DNA of 64,000 nt from Steromphala cineraria (lineage: Eukaryota > Mollusca > Gastropoda > Trochida > Trochidae), in contig OU744734.1 in assembly GCA_916613615.1 (NCBI GenBank), forward strand, positions 32,682,301 through 32,746,300, in the 5' to 3' direction. The notes beneath the pieces were generated by a model. The model made no database searches and had not been told where the DNA came from. It worked only from the letters and a program-made list of their open reading frames with translations. The position numbers and the translations under genes are program-made. This document shows positions 23,531-35,800 of the stretch, one piece after another. The number at the start of each line of letters is the position of its first letter. Within the stretch, counting starts at the first letter, position 1.

Positions 23531-26500
23531 TTATGTCGCCTATATATACAGTGTTTAAAATATTGCCCGTCAGCCAGTCCTTGAACTGGCTACTTTTTGG
23601 CTAGAACTGGTAACTTTTCAATTTTTTTCTTAAATTTCCCAAAGGAATTGATCAATGAATTTTCAGGACAGGCTGGATTTCCAATCTATTTTATACACTG
23701 CATGCTATTTACTTAATTTTATGATTGGTGACCTTGTGGCCTCTACAAAGGGAGAATCACATTGGCCACTCTACATCATAGTTGATGATGAAGCCTGATG
23801 AGCTACAGAACCAATGGCTCTATTTTTTGGCAATTGTTATCAATCCTTGGATTAATTAGATAGTTCTATAAAATGAAACAAAACAAAATGTTTGGTTCAA
23901 TATTAAATGATGTTTATTCTTGTTCACCAAATTTCCCATTGACATACAATGCATATAAAAATAGACAATTGCTTTCCTATACTGGTGCACATATTTAGTA
24001 ACCAGCAGACAGACGGACAAATGGACACAAACAAATTGCATACAGCACGTAAGCCCGTCCCCACCTAAGGTGAGAGTGTTGGACACGACTGGTCACAATG
24101 AGCTGCAGGTGCTGCCCCTGGTCATACATCCTTCAACATCGCAAAACCACAGGTAATTGATAGTGTTTAAAATATATAACATGTAGATAACAATATCCTC
24201 TCCCTAAACAAAAGGCTAGGGGTCAGACAGCCGTTTGTTGTTTGACAGCAATAAAACGATTCCTCAGTCCATTCGTGGCTTAGATCTACAATTCTACACA
24301 ATGTCATCTGCCGTAACTTACTGCCAATTCTTTATATGGCTTTAAAGTAGTTGTATACCATTAAAGATTCTTGTAAAAAATACACTCTTGCCAAAAACCT
24401 TGACATGATCATAGGATCAGTTTCATCGCCAGACAGTTACCCTAGACGTGACTCAATAGAATTTAATCTCTTTTGGTTTACATCTTTCAAATGAATAAAT
24501 TCTGCCTATGTACTTATAAAGTTATAAACTCATTGATTTATATTTGGCCAATCAGACTCTATGTGCCTTCTAAAGGGCCCTGTCTGGCAAGAATTTGGAC
24601 AACATGGTGTTTGTCCTTTTACCTATTGTTTAGGAGAGGGGTTATTGGTATCTATATTGTATGTCCTTTTGATATTGATTGTTGTGGACCAAACAGGTGC
24701 CGACATCCCCTCCCCCCTTCCAGTCTTAATATACAACCTGGACAACTGTGATACATCATCCTGCTACATCAGCTTATATTTCTCTGCGTTAAAGGGACCA
24801 TTCGAGCAGTGTATTTTTGTGGAAAAGAAATTTAGGAGGACTTTCCTGTTTACAATTATATATGATTTTTACATGATAATTTCACACTTAATTTCATATA
24901 TGTTTGTCAGATAAGCATTTTAGTTGTTAAAGATAAGACAATTTGACAAAAAAATAAAGTGTAGCGCTCAAAAAATAAAAACATAGTGAAATGAAGCCAA
25001 TCATCGAAGCTACTATCGTGGAATGCATAACTACGACAAAATGCTGTCGTAACTGATAACTTTTATAAAGAATTGTTTGTAAATATGCTCCTCTTCTATC
25101 AATCAAGTAGTGATTTCTTAATTTTGTTAATGAATAAGCATATTACAGCACATTTGTTTTCTCGCAATTCTAACCTTTCAAAATGGCGGATGAAAGCCGC
25201 TCGAGTGGTGCCTTTAAGCTTCAACACATACTGGTACACCGATTACCATCAGGCAAAAATACTTGTATAGCTGACAGCTGGTCATTACACCCAATTTAAT
25301 ACCAGTGCACTGAGCCAAGCTATTTTGAACTCGATAAACTATCATCTAGCGATGTCACTTCTGTAAATCTTATTGACAATGCTCGTAAGCTTAATAGCAG
25401 CGCCACATAAGATAATAATTGAATAGCACTTCCGTTGGTTCATTTGAATAAATTCTCATCCTGTTTTGTGCCGCCATTGCTGAAAGCACATCATTTGATT
25501 AGCTGGTTATTTATAACAGACAAGGGTTTGGCCAGATCTATATATCAGGGAATGTGTTGGAGCCCAATGTAGAGACATAATTATGTATACGCTGATGAAG
25601 AAGGATGATTGATGATACATACGTGTAAGCTGATATTAAAAGTTGAAAGGGATGACGAAGGAATTTGATGGATAGACAACATGGTTATTTAAGGTTGGTT
25701 TCACTAGGACATACATACTGTCATTATATGTTAAAGTAATCAGTATTGTTTTTGTTATTGATATTCAAACTATGCCTTGAGGTGGCTATTAGCATGAAGG
25801 CTGGGAGCTGTGTGTTGATGAAGACACTGCATGACCGGGTGGCAGGGACCAGTGCAGACAGTGGAGGTGCAGAAGCCGAGCCTGGGCACTGGTCAGGGTG
25901 ATATGTAAGTGGAACACAGCTACAACCCTCTGTATGTCACCCTCCGAGCCTGGGCACTGGTCAGGGTGATATGTAAGTGGAACACAGCTACAACCCTCTG
26001 TATGTCACCCTCGAACCAACAAGCACAATGTCCGCCCTGGATATGTCTATCAACTCATTCAAATCACTGAATGTAATCTTGCACAAACAACCTGGAAAAT
26101 GTCATTAGGGTCTAAATTATGCCAAAATACTATCGATTTGGCCAAAACTTTTGAAATGAGATTGTGCCAAAGTGACATAGTCTTATAAAGTATTCATTTC
26201 TTCTCCAGAAAATGTTTCAGTTGACAAGAAAATGACATACAGAAGTTGAATACTGTGCCAGGCTACATTGCATCTGTAGCCTACAATACAATAAAACATA
26301 TGATAAACTTACTTACAAAACATCAATTCTTGTTTCAATACTAGCCTATAATGATATGTTTAGCATAACTTGCACACTCTCCAAGAACACTTCATCAACA
26401 AATTGACACTGCATAAGACATGGCTCATATGAATGCACATGAGATTAAATAATTCTTACACTGGATCAAGTATCATCAGTGATATTGGAGTCTAAAATCC

Positions 26501-29199
26501 ATATCCATGTCTTTTGTAGCAGTAATCTTCTTGCAGCTCGCCACAATTAACTCATGTGACATTAACATAATATTAACATTAGTAAAATTAAAATAAGTAG
26601 TCCTAGCAATAAGGGAAGTACCAACTGCCTTCTTGGAGCAAGATTACAGCCAGCCTGATGGACTGGAAGTAATAATCTCAGTGGGGGAAACAATGCTATC
26701 TTGTAGGAGTTGGTAGCAAGTGTCAATATCAATATCGTTAGCTTCTTACATGGAGCTCTGCTCTCATATACACATGATGTTAGAATAAAGTACAACCAAG
26801 AATGGAATGCTGGATATCACAAACGCTTATTATTCCATACAGAAAACAAACTGTTAGTAACACAGTTAGTTGGATAATGCAAATTCAGTAGGCATAATTG
26901 GAATAAATATTTTGTTGTAATAACTACTTCAACATCCTGAGTAAGAACATAATAAAGTAAGAATATAATGGGTGTTAGAAACAGGTAAGGTCATAAAGTT
27001 TTCAATGTGCTTGTGTAAGCTTTGATGTCATGTTCTGGATACAAACTGCTCTCCAGTAACTTAACATGTTTTGATAACATTTGCACACAGCCTTGCTGGC
27101 AACCCTCTTGATTACATGTATCTTGTTTCTACAAAATGAAGGGAAAATGATATAACCTCAGATATACTTAGTTCAATATCTGTGACCATAGTTGAAATAA
27201 TGAATCATCAAATACTGTAAGGAAATGAGAGTCTAAAAAACATCTACATTAAGTTGGCCATTTACTTAATAATGCTAAAAGAATTAATTTTAAGAAATAC
27301 TGTTCTTGTTTTTCAATATTTACAGAGTTCATTACTGAAAATAAATCAAACACACATCTAAAGTTACAAATTGCTGCAGTATTTGTGAGAAGTGTATTTT
27401 GACATAGGGCTACAATTGGAATGTAAGAAGCAGCACAAAGCTGAATTGAAGCACACACAAAGGTCTCTGCCACGTAACTGTTGTTCACACCTAGAAGATA
27501 TATCTGATTAGCCAGGTAGCACGTAGCAGCTTATCTCTCCCTGTATCTCACTCAAACTAGCAGTACTGGTGGCATTATTGGAGATCCAAACACGACATGC
27601 TTCTAACCACCTTACAATTGAATACCAAAGTGCTATATGTATAAATATTATTACTATAATTATTGATTATAATTGACATCTTCCATGCCCTACTGCTACA
27701 GTACAAGTCAATAGGACCTAACTTTATCTCACTTGTTGCTTCTGACATCAACAATACACAAAAGGAATTATACAACTCTTCTTTCATTTTCAAGCTTGTC
27801 CAAGAAATACAGAGTAAGTTGGCTGGGCATCATATTGAAAGAATATTTTATCCACTATGTGTTTGATTTATAATCATGACAGCGGTGTATGGTCTAGGGA
27901 AATCTCACATGGCGAGTATTTGACAACATCACAGTCAGTAATGCTAACTATTTCATGGCTAGTTATGTACCAACAAATCTCATATGTTGCAATGAGGCAA
28001 AGAAACAACTTTCTCTCCCATTCTGGACATTCAAGATAACAATTTCAGACAGACCATAAAAAAACAAACACTGTCTTCCCAAGCTTAAAATTCCTTTTGG
28101 AATGAATATGTGCATGTCTGTGAAGTCACTTGAGAGGTGACAAGGATCGTACCACCCATATAGAGTTGTTAACCACTGCCACGCTGTCCACCCTCTGTTA
28201 TATATATCACTTCATGGGAATACTTGTGTACAAAGCTATTGTACAGACAGCATACACACAACAACTTGACCTTCTCACATCACAATGCTCTCCTTGATGG
28301 ACAGGAATAACCATCAATATGTAACACAAGCTCCTGATCAACTCTTCAAGGAGAGATACTTAATGATTTTCTTAGGATTATTATGCATCTCTGTTTCATT
28401 GAGACAAGAGCTTATGGAATCAAAATGAGTCTACCTTCTATGACGAAAGTCATAATTAAATATAAGTTGTAACTTTGCCACCATAAATGGCTTTGATTAT
28501 GAATTTTGACTTTGATTATCAGTGGAGTTAAGGATAATTATGTCAACAATATTGTTCTTGGTCATTGAAAAGGCTCACCCTAAAAACACACAAGTAATAT
28601 ATTAAAGTAATCTGCTTACAAACTTCACTTATTCATCCATCATTACTAGTTTACATTGAATGACATAGTGATAAACTTGGTTTGTGCATTCACAAATATT
28701 GACAAGAATCTTAAAAACAGGCCAGTGAAGGTTAAATAACAGTGGAATCAGACAGGACAGGACAAGATTAAAACTCCCTGGATTATTGGCTAAAACAAGT
28801 GTAAATGCACTCAGGCTGCAAACAGCAGCAGTGTATGACATGTCTGCGCCCTCTTTCTTGTAGGGATCTACAAATTGCTTATAAATCTTATCCATATTTT
28901 GTGAAATTTTCTGATTATTTTTTCATTCTACAACTTACATACAAAACTGATAAGAACATGAGATTCAAATACCTGAGGGGGATATAAAAAAATAACTATA
29001 AATTATTTTCTTGATTAAAGGTGGGAACATTTTTGGATTCTTCATTGCATGAAATGATATATAGAGAATACATATGGACATTTAATAACATTTCTATGAA
29101 ACAAATTAACAGTATGGTACTTAACGAGCAGAGCTAGCTAAAAACTGATACCATTCAGAGTTCCATAAAAGTGTTATTAAATTCTAGCAAGTTAAGTAT
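23531..29199. other. Intergenic region downstream of the GDPD5-like gene
   Basis: No multi-exon gene could be assembled on either strand. The longest frames (around 24,561 plus and 27,249 minus) have no domain signal. The one structured item is the 68-bp duplication at 25,877-26,012. Confidence 0.4.
25877..26012 (+). repeat. Perfect 68-bp tandem duplication
   Basis: Two identical 68-bp copies, starting at 25,877 and 25,945, begin CGAGCCTGGGCACTGG and end TGTATGTCACCCTC. Each copy contains GATATGTAAGTGG, a strong plus-strand splice-donor match. A 34-codon frame from 25,794 (MKAGSCVLMKTLHDRVAG...) ends just before the first donor. A gene is not demonstrated. Confidence 0.85.
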
Positions 29200-29209
29200 T
29201 TTATTTATT
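29200..29209 (-). terminator. Candidate polyadenylation signal of the GDPD5-like gene
   Basis: On the minus strand, overlapping AATAAA hexamers lie about 415 bases after the stop codon. They coincide with the end of the MITE at 29,200-29,412. The true cleavage site is unknown. Confidence 0.35.
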
Positions 29210-29412
29210 ACTGGCTCTATAAAAATTGTCAAAATTCTGAAGAAATTTGTCGACACGACTATCGCGGCTGGCTTGCTGACATTGTGACGTCCTATTTAAC
29301 AATTATGATGTCACATCATTCGGTCAGCAAGCAATGTTATTACACAATGTGTAATAACTTTGTAGATTTATGAAACAGCCTTCAACGGGCCAGTACCAGT
29401 AATAGAATATTG
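29200..29412. mobile_element. MITE, TATTTATTACTGG-type ends
   Basis: The left end TATTTATTACTGGC is mirrored by CCAGTAATAGAATA at the right. The inner part has a second inverted pair, GCTTGCTGACATTGTGACGT (29,271 on) and TGATGTCAC/GTCAGCAAGC (to 29,333). The segment TTGTAGATTTATGAAACAG plus TTCAACGGG is shared with 45,295-45,420. Confidence 0.55.
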
Positions 29413-29620
29413 TATAAATTAGCAAAGTAACGCAAGATGTGGATGTATATAAAATAGGACTGTCTGTCCATAGTTAAATATTCACATTATGTACAACAGC
29501 TGTGTGATATGTTGGCCTCGCCTTTCGGCAAATACTTATAAATAGCTTATCATAAATAAAATTCAAATCACAATTTACAAATAAAATATTGCATCCAAGT
29601 TGATTGTAGAGAGGTGTTGT

Positions 29621-29894
29621 CTATTCCACTTCGTACTTGCTATCGGGCTGTGTTCCGCCATTGTAGAAGCTGTTAGGGTAGGGGTCGTTGTTGATAGCTG
29701 ACATGGAGTAGGCCGAGGGCTCGTTGATGACCCCCTCTCGCACCCGCGGGTCGTCCATCACGTCGGCTTCGTTCATGTTATACAGCAGCTTCTCCTTCAT
29801 GTTGCGTGACCCCTGCTTCTTGGTCTGTGCACTCCTTGCTGCATTGTTCAGTGATATTGTCTCAGGGCTAAACGATGTGCCGTACAGCCGGATC
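29621..29894 (-). CDS. GDPD5-like exon 13 (C-terminal tail, stop)
   Basis: Acceptor TTTCAG precedes 29,894; the first base completes Arg522. It encodes residues 523-612, the cytoplasmic tail, with RNMKEKLLYNMNEADV, a counterpart of the IMKEKL segment in vertebrate GDE2. The tail contains no cysteine. Stop TAG at 29,623-29,621. Confidence 0.9.
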
Positions 29895-32800
29895 CTGAAA
29901 CAGCATATTATTGTTAACACCCAGAACAGCTGCTATTTCAAATACCTTTTTTCAAGTAACATTTAGTTTGCTAAAGAAATAATTTTTCAATCTAGACCTG
30001 TTAGTTGAAGGCAAACATGTAAACCAGCAACACTGGAGATAATGACACTGACCTTTGCACTATGAAGACGGTAATGACGATGACCGCTGACAGGATGTCC
30101 ACCGTCACCCACAGAATCAGATAGCTTGAGGGCACCTGCAGGAAATGAAACCTACATGTACACTTCAATTCAAAATACATTTGCTACCAAAAAAATAAGA
30201 TTATGAACATAACTAATGAAATTACGGTTAATAACCTAAATGGGGTTGTTTTGTTGTTATAAAGATAGAGAGGGTGTATTATTTGCACAGTTTGTCACAG
30301 TTTAGCTAAATTTAAAAAAACTAACTTTTTGACATGAACGACACATTAGTGCAGAAAGTTTGAGTTGAAGAAAAGCAGTTGTGCTATGGTATTATTGTAA
30401 AGTTTCCATGAAAACAAAGGCAGACTACATTTATCTATACGTACGAGATGCCAGACAGGGGCCTGTAGCTGGTTGAGTGTGTGACAGCGGTCGGTGGTGA
30501 CTGACTGGACGCCCATACACCAGCACAGAGAGAAGAACCAGTCCGAGTTGATGAGCCACATGTTGACACTGATGTTGCTGGCAGCGTACTCTCTGTGGAC
30601 ATTCACATGGTGGTATCAGGACCAGCTACTCAGAGACTGCTTAACGTTACAATGTCATAGGTGTATAGGCACAGCGGTAAAGGACTGAGACAAGGGAAAC
30701 TTATCCTTCCAAAACAAATATTGATAAAGTATATGAATTATTGTGTACTGAAACACTAATGAGTACCTATGGTACATCGTTAACACCTGTTGAACTTTTA
30801 TATTTCAAAACAGCCAAAGGAAATGCAAAATCTACAAGGGCCTTACAGTCATTACACCCTTTCAACACACTGTGTAACTGATAATGTCAACATATGTATT
30901 TCTGCATTACAAGCAACATGGACACAAGCAATACGTAAAACAATCACATTTGTACAGGAGAAAGATCATTTGAAAGAAGAACGTTACAAGGAATAAAGGT
31001 ATTTTTTTTCTAATAGTGGTAATAAATATCTCTATTCTTCATTATCTTTCTTTAACAAAGTCACAGTGTAACACATGATCTGGGTCATACAAAATCTTTG
31101 GGATAATCTCAAAACTCTTTTCACAAAGGAGACATGGTCATCAACATCCCCCGCCAAATAAGTTTTCATTAAAGCTCCCAATATTTTCCTAAATGGGCTG
31201 TAACTCTGTAATAAGTAATGGCATTTACCTCATTTTTTAACTCAATCAAGGATTTGATACCCTAAAGACACACTGCAAATTTTGTGTCTTAAATAATTTC
31301 TGAGAAAAGTTGTCCGCTTTGAGGACTCCCTCGAAAACAGAGTCCAAAAACACGAAACAAGGGCAATAACTATGTAAATATTAATATTGCGGTCCTGATT
31401 TTCGAACTCCATCAAGGTATTGACACAATGAAGACACACTGCAAGTTTGGTTAACCTATCTTAAATAGTTTCTGAGAAAAGTTGTCCCCTTTTATGACAC
31501 CCTCGAACAGAGTCCAAAAACACGAAACAAGGGCAATAACTCTGTAAAAATATTTTTGAGGTTCTGATTTTCGAACTCCATCAAGGTATTGATACAATGA
31601 AGACACACAGCAAGTTTGGTGAACCTATCCTAAAAGTTTCTGAGAAAAGTTGTCCCCTTTTATGACACCCTCAACCAAAGTCCAAAAACACAAAACAAAG
31701 GTAATAACTCTGTAAAAAATAATTTTGCGGTCCTGATTTTCAAACTCCATCAAGGTATTGATACAATGAAGACACACAGAAAGTTTGGTGAACCTATCCT
31801 AAAAAGTTTCTGAGAAAAGTTGTCCCCTTTGACGACACCCCCGAACAGAGTCCAAAAACACGGAAAAAGGGCAATTTCTCCGTGAAAAATAATTTTGAGG
31901 TTCTGATTTTCGAACTCCATCAAGGTATTGATACCCTCAAGACACACATGGTTATATTATCTTAAATAGTTTCTGAGCTGTCCCCTTTAACTCTGATGGA
32001 CTGAGCCCAAACCTATATCCCCCTTCCACTTTGTGGCGGGGGATAATACATGAAGTCCTGGAGATTTTACTGGCAATTAGAGTAATTTTTTAGACAAGGA
32101 ACCACACCAACATTGGAAGAAAAAAGTTTAAATGTTACCAATGAAACAGTGGTAAAAGAGGGATAGTACACATTCATTAAACCTTCACTATCCATCATAG
32201 TGCAATGATAGAAGAGGGATGTTAATTAACATTAAATGATAGCAGCTTGCGCAAGAAGTTCAGCATTTGTTGACATTTTTTTTAAACAGCATTTCAATGA
32301 TCTATTATTGTGCCAAGGTATTTATATTCATTCACAATTCCACTTTAGAACCATTTATACAGACAGTGTTAGTATTGATTTGGTTGTTCCTGAATGTTCT
32401 TTTGTTTTTTTTACATTCAACATTCAGAAATTGTTTTCACACCAAGTCACAGATTGATTAACATTCCATCTGTAGGAGAGTTCATCCTCTTGAATGAGTC
32501 CAACTAACGCAGTATCGTCAGCAAACTTCACTGTAAGATTGTTGGGGCAATAACTTGTGTAGTGATTTGTGTAGAGAATGAACGAAACTGGGGAAAGGAC
32601 ACAAAATTGCAGGGCTCCGGTCTTGGTATGCAAGATCGAGGAGTTGGCAGAATTAACCTTTACAAACTGAGGTTGAAAAGTTAAAATTTAGGATAGGTTC
32701 ACAATAACTTGTGATGACTTTGGCTTCTTTTTCACAAAATAAACATAGTGGTGATGGTTCATACCCACTTTTATTAAGATACTGTGTATATTTCTGAAAT

Positions 32801-35800
32801 ACAACCATTTTAAGTCTGTACTTCTAAATCATTATTTTGGCATTTTTTGACATTTCATGATATTCCATCCTTAGGGCTGGAAGTTTGACTAACATAGATA
32901 AAGTAAACAGTATTCAAGCAATTGATTTGAATCTGTTACGCAAAGTATGAATATTGAGAGTGTGCAAATCGAAATAATTTTTGGTTTCCTTTTCTTAGAA
33001 ATTACCCTGTATAAAAAAAGCAAAAATGTTCTTAAGGCCCCAAACTATAATCTTCTTGGGTTGACAACACTAGTTTGCTCTTAATACTAAATGTTAACAC
33101 TTATAACTGTGGTCTTTGACCCCTAGACAAGAGAGAATGATAAGTTTGTGGAAGCAAACTGAAGGGAAGAGGATGCGCTGATGGCTGATGTCTGTGGGGA
33201 AGTGTAGACTCACTGTATGTTGGTGCTGGTGATCTCTGTGTATTGTACATTGGTGAGTGAGATGTTCTCTGCATGGAGTCGTGCAGGGGGCACGTAGGAC
33301 TCCGCTACTAGCACCACTCCTGCCGGGCGGCTGTGATAGAATGTGCCTTCAAGCCACCACAGCTGAAACATCAAAAACAGTTCTAGTTTCAGGGATCAAT
33401 TTATGCTAGTTAGACATTATAAGCTCAACAATGACATAATAATAGATCTAGTCTTGACAGGTTGGGTTAATTATTGTCATCAAATTAAGATTAGTTGTCT
33501 AAGACTCACATGATCAAGGGGGAATCCTGCTGCAGTTATTGCGTTGATGGTAACATTGACAGTTTTGTTGTAACATGGATGATCCATGGGTGGAGCCTTC
33601 AGGTCAAACATGAGGACGGTGTTGTTGTGAGTGCTGGCAAGGGCAGCTAACTCCTGCAGGGTGGGAAGTGTCTGGTTCCCCACCTGGCGGCGCTCTTCGT
33701 CAGACAGGTCACCCGCTGTCCACTGGGGGTCATCCTGGGGAGTGAGGAAGGATGTTGCTTGGAACTTAGTGGATGGGTCTTATGCTTATACAATGATTAT
33801 CATAAACTGGCCTACCTTTAGAATCCCTCACCACTAAAGGTGCTCCCATAAACTCAACAAATATGTAGTAGGTCTACCTAGACACATCAAATCATTTAAT
33901 GAACACTAAAGATAAAATGATGAAATGTCTTCTCTGAAAAGAGTTACAATAAGTACCCGACATTCTGAGTGGTGTGACTTACTTTGATGAACCAGGAGCC
34001 AGCGTTGAGAGACTTGAGGTCGGACATGTTGAAGGAGGAGGGGTTGTCCCCCTTCCGGTCAGGGAACACGTCCCCGATGTTGGTGGTGCGCTCCAGCGTC
34101 TTGTCATGGAGCAGGTACGGCACACAGTCATAGCTGAATCATACAACATCAAGTACAGATACGACTGTCTGCAACACTTTCAACTCAGGAAAGGAAAGAT
34201 TTCCTAGAAGACCACTGTCCGGTTCAATCCATCACCAAACATTTGTTAGCTTGCTAGGTTTAAAATCATGAGTGATGTTTCATTGACATTTCATAACAAA
34301 GGAAAGAAAAGCTAGATTGTTGTTCATAACACGGAGTGACTTTGCAATAAGGCTGCCTTAGTGCATGGAAACCTATGAGTTTGACCAAGACTCTAATGTT
34401 GTTGTTGGTAGGATTGAAATGGAAGCAGAATTGAGAAAACTTCTAATCATTATCATTTCAGACACTCCTGTCCAAGTTGACAAAACTATTTTTAAAAATC
34501 CCATTGCCAAAGTCATAAGAGCATCAGTGACAGTTGTTGTATTGGTTGTGCTGACAGTAAGATGAAAGCACAAAAGAGGAGTAATTGGTACAAAAGTACA
34601 AGTATGAAAGGACACTTTGTTTTCCCCTGACTCTTAACTGGTTAAATTGTTATAGTGATACACAATCAAGCAAACATACCTTATATGTACATCAGTTTCC
34701 ACGCCATGAACTTTGTTCTTGTAGGCATATCGAAAAGCCATAAGAGTATTCTCAGGTGTTATCTGAAAAATATAGAAGGCACTTGAAGCCAAACATATTC
34801 CATTGTAAAACATTAGTGAACAATAACAGAAATACACTTAAACCCATTTATTCCATGATGCTTATTTCTGAACAACCGACTTTTTTTTAGCAAGTACAAA
34901 GCATGGATATAGCACTATGATAATTGATTATGACTATAAGTTAGCGGTAAGACAGCTAGACAGACAGACAGACAAACAGGGAGCTTACCTGTGAGGCCCC
35001 CCTGTGAGCCAGGAGTGTGGGTTTGGGAGGCAGGTGAGCTGCATGGTTCACACAGGGTGAGTTGATGTACAGGGGTGAGATGTACAGACCCACCATCAAC
35101 CCCACAAACACACACAGCCAGAACAGCCGCGTACCTGCAATGGCGACAGCTATAGTAACATGAGCTAAATAGGCACCGTCTGATATAGTTCATTTCTAAT
35201 GAATTTTTTATTTCATGCCTAAAAGTTGAAATAAATAAATAAATTAAATGTACATATCATTTTACATATTTGTTTACTATAACTATAACTTATGAAATCA
35301 ATCTTCTCAGATATCATATTTTTGAAAAAGCAGTTTATCAGGTAAATGGTAGCTGAAGATATCAAGCTGGCAAAGTTTGCGGAGAAACACAGAACTCGGT
35401 AAAAGGAGATTATAATAACTTTGCATTTATAGAAAATATCATTCGAGTGGAAATTTCAAAGCATCATGCTGCATGGATTAGATTTAAATTTTGCTTAAAG
35501 GCTACGGATCCTTTTTCAATCTGCTTTCTGGAAGAAGAAACTTGTTCAATTTGGATCTCTGAAGCACAAGGAATTTACTCACATGCATGGGTGAGTTTGA
35601 ACCACTGAAGGGAGATAATCCAAGTCATGGCTGTCATCAGTACAACTGCCCCTATCTGCAGGAACGGACCCATAATCTGCAGCCAAATGAACAGTGATAA
35701 AACAAACATTTATTAAAATGCTTCAATGGCTTAAATAGCTCTAAAGTACTTAAATAGTTCCTATCAATGATGTCAACAGTCCTGATGGATTTAATGGAAA

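Noticed and set aside
24561..24914. 117-codon plus-strand frame
   Set aside because: Hydrophobic chance translation of AT-rich DNA; an overlapping frame of similar length exists and no homology signal was seen.
31242..31947. Similar 65-codon minus-strand frames (NTLMEFENQ...)
   Set aside because: They are translations of the ~169-bp tandem units of a pearl/HINE-like element.
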